Positions 53,133 to 62,362 of a stretch of 64,000 nucleotides of DNA are shown piece after piece. The DNA is from Longitalea luteola (GTDB lineage Bacteria > Bacteroidota > Bacteroidia > Chitinophagales > Chitinophagaceae). The stretch is from assembly GCF_017356035.1 (NCBI RefSeq), contig NZ_JAFIQX010000001.1, forward strand, positions 620,001 through 684,000. The letters run 5' to 3'. Within the stretch, counting starts at the first letter, position 1. Each line of letters opens with the position of its first letter. Made by a program: the position numbers and the translations under genes. The notes under the pieces are model-generated. The model did no database searches. It had not been told where the DNA came from and saw only the letters and a list, made by a program, of their open reading frames with translations.

Positions 53133-56100
53133 ATGACCCATTTTTCATCAATGATTAGCCGGCCAGTAAAAGCAGTTGGCTTATTACTGTTCTGCCAGTT
53201 GATAGTGAGCCTGACCATTGCCCAGGTTCGAATCAGTGGCAAGATCTCCGGAGCGGCCAACCAGCCGCTAACCGGTATTTCAGTAACGATCAGGAATACC
53301 AATTATGGAACCGCTACTGACCCATCGGGTAATTACACCTTATCGGCTCCATTGAAGCCCGGCAACTATACGCTTGAGTTCTCCGGCGTTGGTTTTAAGA
53401 CCACCACGCAGCAGGTGCAGGTAGGCAGTGCCGAGAGTTATACGGTAAGTCTTACGCTGGTAGAGGATGCATTGGGGTTGGATGAAGTGGTGGTAACCGG
53501 TACTTCAGAAGGAACTACCCGTAAACAGGTGGGAAGTTATATCAGCACCGTTAAAGGCGATGCACTTACCAAAGGCGCTACGGGCAATGTGCTGGCCGCA
53601 CTGCAGGGTAAAACAGCAGGCGCCCAGATCGTTCAGAACTCAGGTGATCCTGCCGGTGGTATGTCGGTTCGATTGCGGGGTATCAGTTCCATCAATAGTG
53701 GATCAGATCCGTTATATATAGTTGATGGTGTAATAGTGAATAACGCTACCACGCGGGTTACCAATACCCAGAGTGGTTATGATGGCACCAACTTTATTGG
53801 CAGCGTCGGCCAAAACCGGATGGTGGATATCAACCCGGCCGATATCGAGCGCATTGAAGTATTGAACGGGGCAGCGGCGTCGGCTATTTATGGTTCAAGG
53901 GCTAATAACGGGGTTATCCAGATCTTTACAAAACGCGGCAGCACTGGTGCGCCGGTGGTTAGTTTTTCAACCGGTGTTATGATGAGCGAACTGCGCAAAA
54001 AGCTCGAAGTGAACCAGGCGCCAGTTAAATTCGGCGGTCCGGCCGACGGCACGGGTGCATTGACCCAGGATCTTATTACGGCGGTAGGAACCCCTTCCGC
54101 CCTGCCTACCACTACCAGTCCGGTTACGCGCTACGATTACCAGGATTATATTTTCCGCACGGGCCTGGGTACCGACAACAACGTATCGGTGAGCGGTGGC
54201 AGGGATAAAACCAAGTATTTTGCATCGGCCTCTTATTTCTTTAACGAGGGCATTATAAAGAATACCGATTTCAGACGATTCAGTTTCAGGGTGAACCTCG
54301 ACCAGGAGCTGGCCAGTTGGGCGAGCATGGGCGTTGGCCTCAACTACATCAACAGTGCTGCCGATGAAAAGCCCGATGGTAATTCGTTCTTTTCACCTAT
54401 GAACTCTGTGACCATCATTGGTAATTTCCATAACATCTGGGAGCGCGATGCGTTGGGTAATTTAAAGGCAGTGGGCGAACGCGGCCGCGTGAACCCTGTA
54501 TCGGTTATAGAGGACTTCAAACAACGGCAGGAAACCAACCGCCTGATCGCCAACGCCAAATTGAAGTTAAAACCGGCGAAAGGACTCACATTCGATTACA
54601 CAATAGGCGTAGATAACTATGGGCAGCGGGGTAATACATTTATGCCGCCTTTTACTTATAATGTCAACACTGCTTTTTGGGGCGGTGGCGCCAACCTCGA
54701 TCCTGCATTGAATGGTTATGCCAGTACCGGGGCGAATAATTTCTTCCAGATCAACCATGAAATAAATGGTACTTACCAGGCCAATATCAGTGAAGATTGG
54801 GCGTCAACCACCCAGGTAGGTTATGCGGTACAGTACGAGAAATCGCACCTGAGCATCTTGCAGGGCAGGGGCATGACGCCCTTCATTGAATCGGTGACCA
54901 GTGCCAGCACGGCGCTACAGGGTACCGACAGCCGTAGCGAGTTATCAGTTTCAGGCGCCTATCTGCAGCAAAACTTTAAATTCAAGAACCAGTTGTTTAT
55001 TACCGGAGCTATCCGGGCTGATGGTTCTTCGGTATTTGGTGAAGAAGAGCGTAACCAGATCTATGTTAAAGCCAGTGGCAGCTACCTGTTATCGGAAACC
55101 AATTGGTGGGCCGGTTTGGCAATATCCAAATGGTGGAATGTGGCCAAGCTGCGCGTAGCCTATGGCGAATCAGGGAACATGACAGGTATTGGCGCGTATG
55201 ATCGTTTCAATTCCTACAGAAGCAGTACATTTTTAGGAAGATCTGCTTTGTATTCCATTTCGAGGTTGTCGAATGTGAATGTGGGACCGGAGAAGCAACG
55301 GGAACTGGAAATAGGTACTGACCTGTCTTTTTTGACCAACCGCCTGAACCTGCAGTTTAATTATTATAATAAAGAAGTAGAGGCTTTGCTGTTAGAGCGC
55401 AATATTGCGCCTACCAATGGCTATTCGAGCCTGCTGGATAATTATGGCACATTGGAAAACAAAGGGTTTGAGTTTGTATTAACCGGTACTCCGGTTCGCA
55501 ATAAAGACTGGAACTGGGACATTACAGCTATCTTCAACCGTAACCGGAACAAGGCAGTAGGTATTGGCCAGGCGGCCGCCTTCAGCACCAATGCTGGCGC
55601 TCCGATCTATTTAATAGAAGATGCGCCTGTAGGCGTTTTCTATGGCACCTTCTTCGCGAAGGATGGCAGTGGCAACGAAGTAAAAAATGCATCCGGCTTT
55701 CCGCTCACAGAAAGAGGAACGCAGAATGGTTTTACTTCTTACACGGCTCAACGCGATAACAACGGGTTACCATCAGGCGCTGTGTTGCGGAAAATAATCG
55801 GCGACCCCAATCCTGACTGGACCGGCTCACTGGTGAATGAAGTAAGCTTTAAAAAATTCGGTTTACGCGTGCAGTTCGATGCGGTACAGGGGTTTGATGT
55901 ATGGAATGCCGATTTCAGGACCAGGCAGGGCGTTGGTAATGGAAAAGTAGCAGAACAGGAACACCTGGGCGAGTTGCCCCGCGGCTATGTGAATAGTGTA
56001 TACCAGATAGAAGAATGGCGGGTTGATGACGGATCATTCGTCAAGCTGCGGGAAATAAACCTGAGCTATCGTTTCGGTAAAACCAGGCTCTTTAATGATC

Positions 56101-56264
56101 TTACGGTAAGTGTAAGCGGCCGTAACCTCGTTTCCTGGGATGATTATAAAGGATATGATCCGGAAACAAATGCCGGCGGACAAAGCACTCTGTTAAGAGC
56201 CGTTGATTTCGGTACCGTGCCTATTCCGCGCACGTTCAGTTTTAATATAGCCGCTAAATTCTAA
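53133..56264 (+). CDS. SusC/RagA-family TonB-linked outer-membrane receptor
   Basis: 1043 residues. A signal peptide runs to about residue 30 (VSLTIAQV), then a carboxypeptidase-regulatory-like domain (33-110, VRISGKISGAANQPLTGISVTIRNTNYGT) and the DEVVVTGTSEG linker. The plug has SVRLRGISSINSGSDPLYIVDG and AAASAIYGSRANNGVIQIFTKRG. The rest is the 22-strand barrel ending in IPRTFSFNIAAKF. It imports a large nutrient with energy from TonB, with the SusD lipoprotein as lid. No glycosidase is adjacent, so a peptide, vitamin or small glycan substrate cannot be chosen. Confidence 0.95.
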   Translation: MTHFSSMISRPVKAVGLLLFCQLIVSLTIAQVRISGKISGAANQPLTGISVTIRNTNYGTATDPSGNYTLSAPLKPGNYTLEFSGVGFKTTTQQVQVGSAESYTVSLTLVEDALGLDEVVVTGTSEGTTRKQVGSYISTVKGDALTKGATGNVLAALQGKTAGAQIVQNSGDPAGGMSVRLRGISSINSGSDPLYIVDGVIVNNATTRVTNTQSGYDGTNFIGSVGQNRMVDINPADIERIEVLNGAAASAIYGSRANNGVIQIFTKRGSTGAPVVSFSTGVMMSELRKKLEVNQAPVKFGGPADGTGALTQDLITAVGTPSALPTTTSPVTRYDYQDYIFRTGLGTDNNVSVSGGRDKTKYFASASYFFNEGIIKNTDFRRFSFRVNLDQELASWASMGVGLNYINSAADEKPDGNSFFSPMNSVTIIGNFHNIWERDALGNLKAVGERGRVNPVSVIEDFKQRQETNRLIANAKLKLKPAKGLTFDYTIGVDNYGQRGNTFMPPFTYNVNTAFWGGGANLDPALNGYASTGANNFFQINHEINGTYQANISEDWASTTQVGYAVQYEKSHLSILQGRGMTPFIESVTSASTALQGTDSRSELSVSGAYLQQNFKFKNQLFITGAIRADGSSVFGEEERNQIYVKASGSYLLSETNWWAGLAISKWWNVAKLRVAYGESGNMTGIGAYDRFNSYRSSTFLGRSALYSISRLSNVNVGPEKQRELEIGTDLSFLTNRLNLQFNYYNKEVEALLLERNIAPTNGYSSLLDNYGTLENKGFEFVLTGTPVRNKDWNWDITAIFNRNRNKAVGIGQAAAFSTNAGAPIYLIEDAPVGVFYGTFFAKDGSGNEVKNASGFPLTERGTQNGFTSYTAQRDNNGLPSGAVLRKIIGDPNPDWTGSLVNEVSFKKFGLRVQFDAVQGFDVWNADFRTRQGVGNGKVAEQEHLGELPRGYVNSVYQIEEWRVDDGSFVKLREINLSYRFGKTRLFNDLTVSVSGRNLVSWDDYKGYDPETNAGGQSTLLRAVDFGTVPIPRTFSFNIAAKF

Positions 56265-56281
56265 CACGCAAATTTGATTTT

Positions 56282-57583
56282 ATGAAGCTAAATACGATAA
56301 GATATACAACGGGTATTGCCCTGGCAGCAGTGTTCTTGACTACCGTGGGCTGTAAAAAAGAATTTACCGACCCCAATAATGCAGCTGTTGACAGAATCAC
56401 TTCAGCTACCGGTTTAACGGGTGTTGCCATAGGGGTGCAGCGAGCGTACTCGGCCGGCCGCGCCAGTTCTGTATACAACCTGATAACCACCGATGGTTTT
56501 CTTACCAGGCAGTTGAACATCATCAACCAGGGTAATACCGCCGAATATCAGTTCTTTTTGGGCGGCGACCGGGTAGATCCTACCAATACCATGGTGCTGT
56601 CGTTCTGGACCAACAGCAACAAAGTAATATATGATGCCAATATCGTGTTGACATATGCACCGGAACTGGGCGATAAGAATTATGCCAGCGGGTTAATTGC
56701 CTATGCCAGCATCTTTAAAGCGCTGGCGATCGCCAATATGTCGATGTTCTGGGAACAGGTGCCTGATACCACCGGCATTGGCCTGCAGGTAAATTTTATT
56801 CCCAATACAGAAGGATTCAACAGAGCATTGGGCGTGGTAAATAATGCGCTGGCTACCGTGAGCGCCAACCCGATCAGTGCATCATTCCTGTCGAATATTC
56901 CTGCCGGCATCGATATCGTGAATACGCTGCAGGCATTAAAAGCGCGTTACAGTTTGTATACCGGCAACTACGCGCAGGCGTTAGCGGCAGCCAACGCAGT
57001 TGATCTCACCAAGAAATCGACCTTAAATTTTGATCTGGTTACGCTGAACCCGATCTTTGAAACGGCTACTTCCACCAACAATGTGTACCAGCCGATCGAT
57101 TCTACAATGGGTTTACCACAGTCGTTGGAGCCGAATCTGGCCGACAAACGCGTGCCGTTTTATATAGGTATTGCCGCTTCATCGCCCCGTTACCGCATCA
57201 ATGGGTTTGGCGCTACCTCCACTATTGCCATTCCCATTTATTTACCGGGTGAAATGATCCTCACGAAAGCAGAAGCACATGCCCGGCTGTCGAACCTGCC
57301 CGATGCGGTGGTTGAGTTAAATAAGGTGCTCACCAAGCAACCGGCAAACGATCCGTTTGGCGTAGGAGCCGGCCTGTCGCCTTATGCTGGCGCCATTACA
57401 CAGACGGCGCTGCTGGAAGAGATCTACCGGCAACGCGCAATAGAATTATATATGTCGGGTTTGCGGCTGGTAGACAACCGCCGGTTCAACCGGCCGGTTA
57501 CCGAACGTAAGCGCAGCTTTTTGCCTTATCCGTTCCAGGAGCATGATAATAATCCAAATACGCCTACCGATCCGGTTTTTTAA
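56282..57583 (+). CDS. SusD/RagB-family nutrient-binding lipoprotein
   Basis: 433 residues, somewhat short for the family. The lipoprotein signal peptide ends at VGC (Cys 24), followed by KKEFTDPNNAAVDRITSATGLTGVAIGVQRAY. The helical TPR-type core includes ALKARYSLYTGNYAQALAAANAV. The C-terminal LLEEIYRQRAIELYMSGLRLVDNRRFNRP is the RagB signature. It caps the SusC barrel and binds the nutrient. It starts 17 bp after susC and ends at a terminator, so the two form one unit. Confidence 0.93.
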   Translation: MKLNTIRYTTGIALAAVFLTTVGCKKEFTDPNNAAVDRITSATGLTGVAIGVQRAYSAGRASSVYNLITTDGFLTRQLNIINQGNTAEYQFFLGGDRVDPTNTMVLSFWTNSNKVIYDANIVLTYAPELGDKNYASGLIAYASIFKALAIANMSMFWEQVPDTTGIGLQVNFIPNTEGFNRALGVVNNALATVSANPISASFLSNIPAGIDIVNTLQALKARYSLYTGNYAQALAAANAVDLTKKSTLNFDLVTLNPIFETATSTNNVYQPIDSTMGLPQSLEPNLADKRVPFYIGIAASSPRYRINGFGATSTIAIPIYLPGEMILTKAEAHARLSNLPDAVVELNKVLTKQPANDPFGVGAGLSPYAGAITQTALLEEIYRQRAIELYMSGLRLVDNRRFNRPVTERKRSFLPYPFQEHDNNPNTPTDPVF

Positions 57584-57617
57584 AATTTGTAATTCATACA
57601 GTTTCGTTTAAGAAGTG

Positions 57618-57649
57618 ACCCTGCCGTATTTACGGCAGGGTTTTCTTTT
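57618..57649 (+). terminator. Intrinsic terminator of the susCD unit
   Basis: ACCCTGCCGTA (57618-57628) and TACGGCAGGGT (57631-57641) form an 11-bp perfect stem with a 2-base centre, then TTTTCTTTT. Confidence 0.93.
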
Positions 57650-57767
57650 GGTGTTGATGGATATCAATTAATGGAATTCTAAGGAATTATTGTTGAATAC
57701 ATGTATATATTTGAGGATGTCGAGGTAAAAATAACAGTGTAATTTGAGCTGACGGAGTATGATTCTG

Positions 57768-57775
57768 TAGTTTTG
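57768..57775 (+). promoter_or_regulatory. Putative -7 promoter box for the SemiSWEET gene
   Basis: TAGTTTTG fits TAnnTTTG and lies only 8 bp before the ATG, implying a very short or absent leader. Confidence 0.5.
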
Positions 57776-57782
57776 TTACCCT

Positions 57783-58049
57783 ATGACAATTTCCACTATA
57801 GGGATGATCGCTGCCCTGCTTACAACAGCGGCTTATATTCCGCAGGCGTATAAGACCATCAAAACAAGATCGACCAAAGATCTTTCAATTGTTACTTTTT
57901 CCATGCTTTTTGTTGGAACTATACTCTGGTTCGTTTATGGGTTGTATATTCACGATACGCCATTAATGCTGGCCAACGGCATCACGGCTACTTTATCGGG
58001 TATCATATTTTTTATGAAGATCAGTTCCGCCAAAAAACGCCGGAGATAA
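57783..58049 (+). CDS. SemiSWEET sugar transporter
   Basis: 88 residues with three membrane segments, one PQ-loop unit. The PQ motif is P20-Q21 in AAYIPQAYKTIKTRSTKDLSI; FSMLFVGTILWFVYGLYIHDTPLMLANGITATLSGIIFFMKI completes the three-helix bundle. Two copies dimerise to carry sugars down their gradient across the inner membrane. The GNAT gene begins 9 bp after its stop. Confidence 0.93.
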   Translation: MTISTIGMIAALLTTAAYIPQAYKTIKTRSTKDLSIVTFSMLFVGTILWFVYGLYIHDTPLMLANGITATLSGIIFFMKISSAKKRRR

Positions 58050-58058
58050 AATTATTAT

Positions 58059-58493
58059 ATGAATGTAAGAGAAGCCCTTTTGACCGATATACCGCAAATG
58101 AACGAGGTGCGACTGGCCGTAAAAGAAAATGCTTTAACCGGTTCCGGTGAGGTAACGCAACAGGATTATGCTGATCATTTATCAGCGGGGGGAAAAGGCT
58201 GGGTGTGTGAAATGGATAACCGGGTGGTAGGTTTTGCCATCGGCGATCTTAACAGGCACAATTTGTGGGCCCTGTTTGTGCTGCCAGAATATGAGGAACA
58301 GGGAGTGGGCCGTGAACTGTTGATCACGTTGCTCGACTGGTATTACAGTCAAACCCGCGAAACGATCTGGCTTAGCACCGCCCCCGATACCCGGGCCGCT
58401 GAATTTTACCGGAGCTTTGGCTTTGCTGAAACCGGGAAAATGCCCAATGGCGAGATCAGGTTCGAATTATCGGCAGATGATTGGGGAGCTTAG
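58059..58493 (+). CDS. GNAT-family N-acetyltransferase
   Basis: 144 residues. The GNAT fold is shown by VREALLTDIPQMNEVRLAVKENAL, VGFAIGDLNRHNLWALFVLPEYEEQGVGRELL (the acetyl-CoA-binding Q-x-x-G-x-G/A form, QGVGRE) and TAPDTRAAEFYRSFGFAETG. It acetylates an unknown amine using acetyl-CoA. It is probably cotranscribed with SemiSWEET. Its stop overlaps that of bioA on the other strand by 4 bp. Confidence 0.9.
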   Translation: MNVREALLTDIPQMNEVRLAVKENALTGSGEVTQQDYADHLSAGGKGWVCEMDNRVVGFAIGDLNRHNLWALFVLPEYEEQGVGRELLITLLDWYYSQTRETIWLSTAPDTRAAEFYRSFGFAETGKMPNGEIRFELSADDWGA

Positions 58494-59752
58494 CTTCCCA
58501 AAATATTCACTATCACTTCATACACTTTTTCCAGTTCCTGCTGCGTAATGCAGTACGGTGGCATAACATACACGGTATTGCCTAAAGGACGCAAATACAC
58601 CCCCTGTTCAAGCGATTTGCGGGTAATCTCGAGTCCAATCGTATTTAAATAACCATCAGCACCGGCAACCATTTCAAAGGCCATAATAGTACCCAGCGAA
58701 CGCACGTTTTTAATTCGATCAGCGAACCGCGCATCGGTACTTAATTGTTGAACGAACTGATTATGCTGCCGGGTGATCCTTTCCCTGTTTGCCTGGCAGT
58801 CGGCTTGCAGTAACAGGTCCATACTCGCCAGGGCGGCGGCGCAGGCGAGGGGATTGGCGGTAAATGAATGCCCATGGAAAAACGTCTTGCGCCGGTCATC
58901 GTCCACATACGCATTATGGATCTTAGCGGTGCAGGCTGTAACACCTAAGGCCATGGTGCCGCCGGTCAATCCTTTTGACAGACAAATTATGTCCGGCCTT
59001 TCTTCCACATACTGGCTGGCGAAGAGCCGGCCGGTTCTGCCAAAACCCGTCATCACCTCATCGGCTATACAAAGTACATCATGCGCATGGCATTGTTTCA
59101 GTAACTCGTTCAACGCCGTTGCTTCATACATATTCATACCGCCAGCGCCCTGTAACAACGGTTCATAAATAATACAGGCTATTTCATCCCAGGGGCCAGG
59201 GTAAGCCGGCCTGCCCCCGACGGGTGGATCAATAAAAATGACCTCGAATAGTTTGTCATGAAAAGCCATATTGAATACCCCACGTTCACTGAGGCTCATG
59301 GTGCCAAACGTATCGCCATGATAGCTGTGATTCAGCGCCAGGATCTTGTTACGTTTGGTATTACCCTGGTTCCACCAGTATTGCAGGGCCATCTTAATGC
59401 CCACTTCCACCGCGGTAGAACCATTATCAGAATAGAAGATCTTAGCAAAGTCGCCGGGCAGTATTTCCAGCAGCCGTTCGGCCAGGCGAACCGCCGGTTC
59501 GTGGGTGAAGCCGGCAAATATTACCTGTTCCAGGGTTTTTGCCTGTTCATAGATTTTTTCGGCAATATAGCTATTGGCGTGCCCGTGAATGGTGACCCAC
59601 CAGCTGCTGATGGCGTCGATGTAGGCTTTTCCATGGGCGTCTATAATATAAACACCTTCTCCTTTTACAATAGGGATGGTCGCGGGCATCGACTTCTGCG
59701 GCGTATACGGATGCCACACTACTTTTTGATCTCTTTCGCTAAGTGTTGCCAT
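58490..59752 (-). CDS. bioA: Adenosylmethionine-8-amino-7-oxononanoate aminotransferase
   Basis: 420 residues. VVWHPYTPQKSMPATIPIVKGEGVYIIDAHGKAYIDAISSWWVTIHGHAN is the BioA opening. ICLSKGLTGGTMALGVTAC carries the PLP lysine and FFHGHSFTANPLACAAALASM the substrate loop. It turns KAPA into DAPA with SAM as amino donor, the step before BioD (17.3 kb). It has its own promoter 15 bp upstream of the ATG and stands apart from other biotin genes. Confidence 0.95.
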   Translation of the reverse strand: MATLSERDQKVVWHPYTPQKSMPATIPIVKGEGVYIIDAHGKAYIDAISSWWVTIHGHANSYIAEKIYEQAKTLEQVIFAGFTHEPAVRLAERLLEILPGDFAKIFYSDNGSTAVEVGIKMALQYWWNQGNTKRNKILALNHSYHGDTFGTMSLSERGVFNMAFHDKLFEVIFIDPPVGGRPAYPGPWDEIACIIYEPLLQGAGGMNMYEATALNELLKQCHAHDVLCIADEVMTGFGRTGRLFASQYVEERPDIICLSKGLTGGTMALGVTACTAKIHNAYVDDDRRKTFFHGHSFTANPLACAAALASMDLLLQADCQANRERITRQHNQFVQQLSTDARFADRIKNVRSLGTIMAFEMVAGADGYLNTIGLEITRKSLEQGVYLRPLGNTVYVMPPYCITQQELEKVYEVIVNILGS

Positions 59753-59766
59753 AATTTTAAAGGGAG

Positions 59767-59774
59767 CAAAGGTA
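59767..59774 (-). promoter_or_regulatory. Putative -7 promoter box for bioA
   Basis: CAAAGGTA on + reads TACCTTTG on -, fitting TAnnTTTG, 15 bp before the ATG. Confidence 0.55.
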
Positions 59775-59831
59775 GTTCTCTGTTTCTAGTCGGTTCAAAT
59801 TTAAATTTCAAATTTTCAATTCCATGAGGCG

Positions 59832-59941
59832 GTTGCTTGTTACAGGTTACAAGTTACCAGGGTTTCAATCACAGTATGCTGAATAACAGTTTTAGTGGCA
59901 TAAATCCAAGGCCCTGAAACCTGGAAACTGAAACCTGTAAC
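59832..59941. repeat. Arm-loop-inverted-arm repeat, GTTACAGGTTACAAG type
   Basis: Left arm 59832-59862, a 50-bp centre, right arm CCTGAAACCTGGAAACTGAA at 59912-59940. It lies between the divergent bioA and ECF sigma genes. Confidence 0.85.
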
Positions 59942-60046
59942 GGCTATTCATATGATTGATTTATAATATATTCCAATCAACCATAATTGATTTACTTTGT
60001 TTGTGCAACGGAATGGCATCGGTTATTGTCAACCACATAACAAGAA

Positions 60047-60613
60047 ATGGATTATAACAGGCTGGTAAAAGATTGTTTGAAGGGGCTGCCGGAGGCCCAA
60101 CGACAGCTCTACGAGCATTTTGCTGAGAGTATGTTGGGTGTGTGCTATCGCTATACCAAGTCTGTTGCCGATGCAGAGGACGTTTTGCAGGAAGGGTTTA
60201 TTAAAATATTCCGCAACCTGCACCAGTTCAAATTTGAGGGAGAGCTGGGCGGCTGGGTCCGCCGGATCATGGTGAATACGGCTTTAAATTATCTCAAAAA
60301 GAACAGCCGCTATCAAACCGATCTATCCTTTCCTGAAACCAGCCTGCACCCGGTGTCAGATGACAACCCCGAAGTGGCACTGCAGGCAAAGGACCTGGCC
60401 GAGTTGATCCGCCAGTTACCGGCCGGTTATCAAACTGTATTCAACCTGCATGCAGTTGAAGGTTTTTCTCATGTTGAAATAGGCAAAATGCTTGGAATTA
60501 ACGAGGGAACTTCCCGGTCACAATATGCCCGTGCACGCGCATTATTGATCACCTGGTTAAAAAAAACGACCGTAGAAACAAAAAAGGAAACGTATGTCCG
60601 ACCACGAATTTGA
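60047..60613 (+). CDS. ECF-type RNA polymerase sigma factor
   Basis: 188 residues. Region 2 is HFAESMLGVCYRYTKSVADAEDVLQEGFIKIFRNLHQF with GGWVRRIMVNTALNYLKKN, and region 4 is LPAGYQTVFNLHAVEGFSHVEIGKMLGINEGTSRSQYARARALL. It would direct transcription in response to an envelope or other signal. The following gene overlaps it by 20 bp and encodes a membrane-anchored protein that may hold it inactive. No classical FecR-type anti-sigma is present. Confidence 0.93.
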   Translation: MDYNRLVKDCLKGLPEAQRQLYEHFAESMLGVCYRYTKSVADAEDVLQEGFIKIFRNLHQFKFEGELGGWVRRIMVNTALNYLKKNSRYQTDLSFPETSLHPVSDDNPEVALQAKDLAELIRQLPAGYQTVFNLHAVEGFSHVEIGKMLGINEGTSRSQYARARALLITWLKKTTVETKKETYVRPRI

Positions 60614-62285
60614 GAAACAGGTACATCAGAAGATGCAGGAGCTTAAGCTTCGGCCTTCTGATTCCGTATGGATGGAGGTGGAAAAAAATATCCGTCACGG
60701 CAAACGCCGCCGCCGCTTTGCGTGGCTGTGGGTAGCCGCCCTTTTTGTAGGTGTAACCACCAGCGGTTACATCCTTTATCGGTATGCCTGGCAAAATGAT
60801 GCTACAACAAATGTGGCCGAGGCTGCTTCAAAACAATCTTCCACCCAAAAAACTACCGGATCGACCAATTCTACTCTTAATACGCCGAATAAAAATAATA
60901 CTGCTTCACAACCGGCCGGTGAGAACAATCAACCCACCGGTGACAATACACCAAACGCTGCCACACCACAGACCGGTGCTGCCGAACCGGCCACCGGGGC
61001 ACCGGTAACGTCAGCAGGAACAGCCTATGAAACCGGCAATCCGAATGAAATACCGCCGGCTCCTGCAGCTATTGAAAATAACCCGGCAAATAATTCCATC
61101 ACCAATAAGAACAGCAGGCCCGCTGGAAGCCAGCTGGCGGCTGTAACCACCGATAAACCGCGGTACAGAAAGAAGAAAGGAACGCGTGAAGCCATTGTGC
61201 GGCAAAAACCGGTTCAACAGGAATTGATGACATTCAATGATGCCGTACAAACAACGGAAGCTGATGAACATGTTCTTAATGGTAGAATGCCTGCCCTGGT
61301 AGTAGGTCCAGATAATGCAATTGCTACCCAGAAAGCGGCACCGGCGCCTTTCAACAGCCAGTTCCCTTTATTGATGCCTGATTCGTCCGGCATCAGCACT
61401 GCCCATGCAGCGGCAATTCCCCGCCGGAAAGCATCTTTATGGCATTGGGGTGTAGTTGCCGACGCCGGTTATTCGCGCATTGCTGAAAGTAAACTGTTCC
61501 AGTTACGTGGTTTATTGGGACAGGAAAAATACCTGGCCGAAGATCTGTCGGCCCGCAGTTCGGCTAATGTGGCCCCAAGCGGCAGCGGCAATCAACAGCT
61601 CAATTTTACTTCCAATACGTTCCCGGTGAGAAGTGCATCGGCCATACAACCTGATTTTTCATTTTCAGCCGGTTTGTTTGTGCAACGTACCTTATCACCG
61701 CGGCTTAAGATATCAATCGGACTGGAATATGCCTATATGAGCGTAAATACGCAGGTAGGTAAATGGTTCGACTCTGCCATCGACGTTAATATCGGTTCGA
61801 ACAATCTGAAAGTGGTTGACCATTTTTATGGCACCCCGGGTTATATAGATACGGCAAGGGGCGGTATGTATGCGAATTTCCAGACCGTTGACCAGAATAA
61901 AGTGTATTACAGTCAGAAGCAACGGTACCGCTTTCATTACATAGAAATTCCTTTACTGCTGAACTGGCAAATAAATAAAGGAAGAAAGCTACCGCCTGTT
62001 GCCTTTGAAGGTGGTATATCTATCGGTCAGCTCATATCTGCTCAGGCACTACATTTTGAAGGAGTAAAAGGCGTGTATTACGAAGACAACAGTCTTTTGA
62101 ATAAAACGCAATTGAATTTTGTCACCGGCCTGAATGTTGGTTTGTTTCAACACAGCAAACATCCTGTATGGATAGGCCCCAACCTGCGATATGCACTCAA
62201 TGGGTTGGTTAAAAAAGACGTGTCCTCCGGCCAATACCTTTGGTCAACCGGGCTTAGCGTAAAGATGATGCTGGGAAGGTTGTAA
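60594..62285 (+). CDS. Membrane-anchored protein with C-terminal outer-membrane-barrel-like domain, possible ECF partner
   Basis: 563 residues. A short cytoplasmic head (FEKQVHQKMQELKLRPSDSVWMEVEKNI), a basic stop (RHGKRRRR) and one membrane segment (about 42-64) start the chain. A Thr/Asn/Pro/Ala-rich linker fills about 65-180. The C-terminal part (about 280-563) has beta strands ending SVKMMLGRL like an outer-membrane barrel domain (KISIGLEYAYMSV, IEIPLLLNWQINKGRKL). The head position and the 20-bp overlap with the sigma gene suggest an anti-sigma-like role; this is inference. A barrel domain tethered to an inner-membrane helix is odd. Confidence 0.75.
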   Translation: MSDHEFEKQVHQKMQELKLRPSDSVWMEVEKNIRHGKRRRRFAWLWVAALFVGVTTSGYILYRYAWQNDATTNVAEAASKQSSTQKTTGSTNSTLNTPNKNNTASQPAGENNQPTGDNTPNAATPQTGAAEPATGAPVTSAGTAYETGNPNEIPPAPAAIENNPANNSITNKNSRPAGSQLAAVTTDKPRYRKKKGTREAIVRQKPVQQELMTFNDAVQTTEADEHVLNGRMPALVVGPDNAIATQKAAPAPFNSQFPLLMPDSSGISTAHAAAIPRRKASLWHWGVVADAGYSRIAESKLFQLRGLLGQEKYLAEDLSARSSANVAPSGSGNQQLNFTSNTFPVRSASAIQPDFSFSAGLFVQRTLSPRLKISIGLEYAYMSVNTQVGKWFDSAIDVNIGSNNLKVVDHFYGTPGYIDTARGGMYANFQTVDQNKVYYSQKQRYRFHYIEIPLLLNWQINKGRKLPPVAFEGGISIGQLISAQALHFEGVKGVYYEDNSLLNKTQLNFVTGLNVGLFQHSKHPVWIGPNLRYALNGLVKKDVSSGQYLWSTGLSVKMMLGRL

Positions 62286-62362
62286 AAACAGTCCTGTAAA
62301 ATTTACAGGTTATTGCAACGCTTGTTTCATGCAGTTTGTCAGTTATAAAAAAGCTAAAACTT

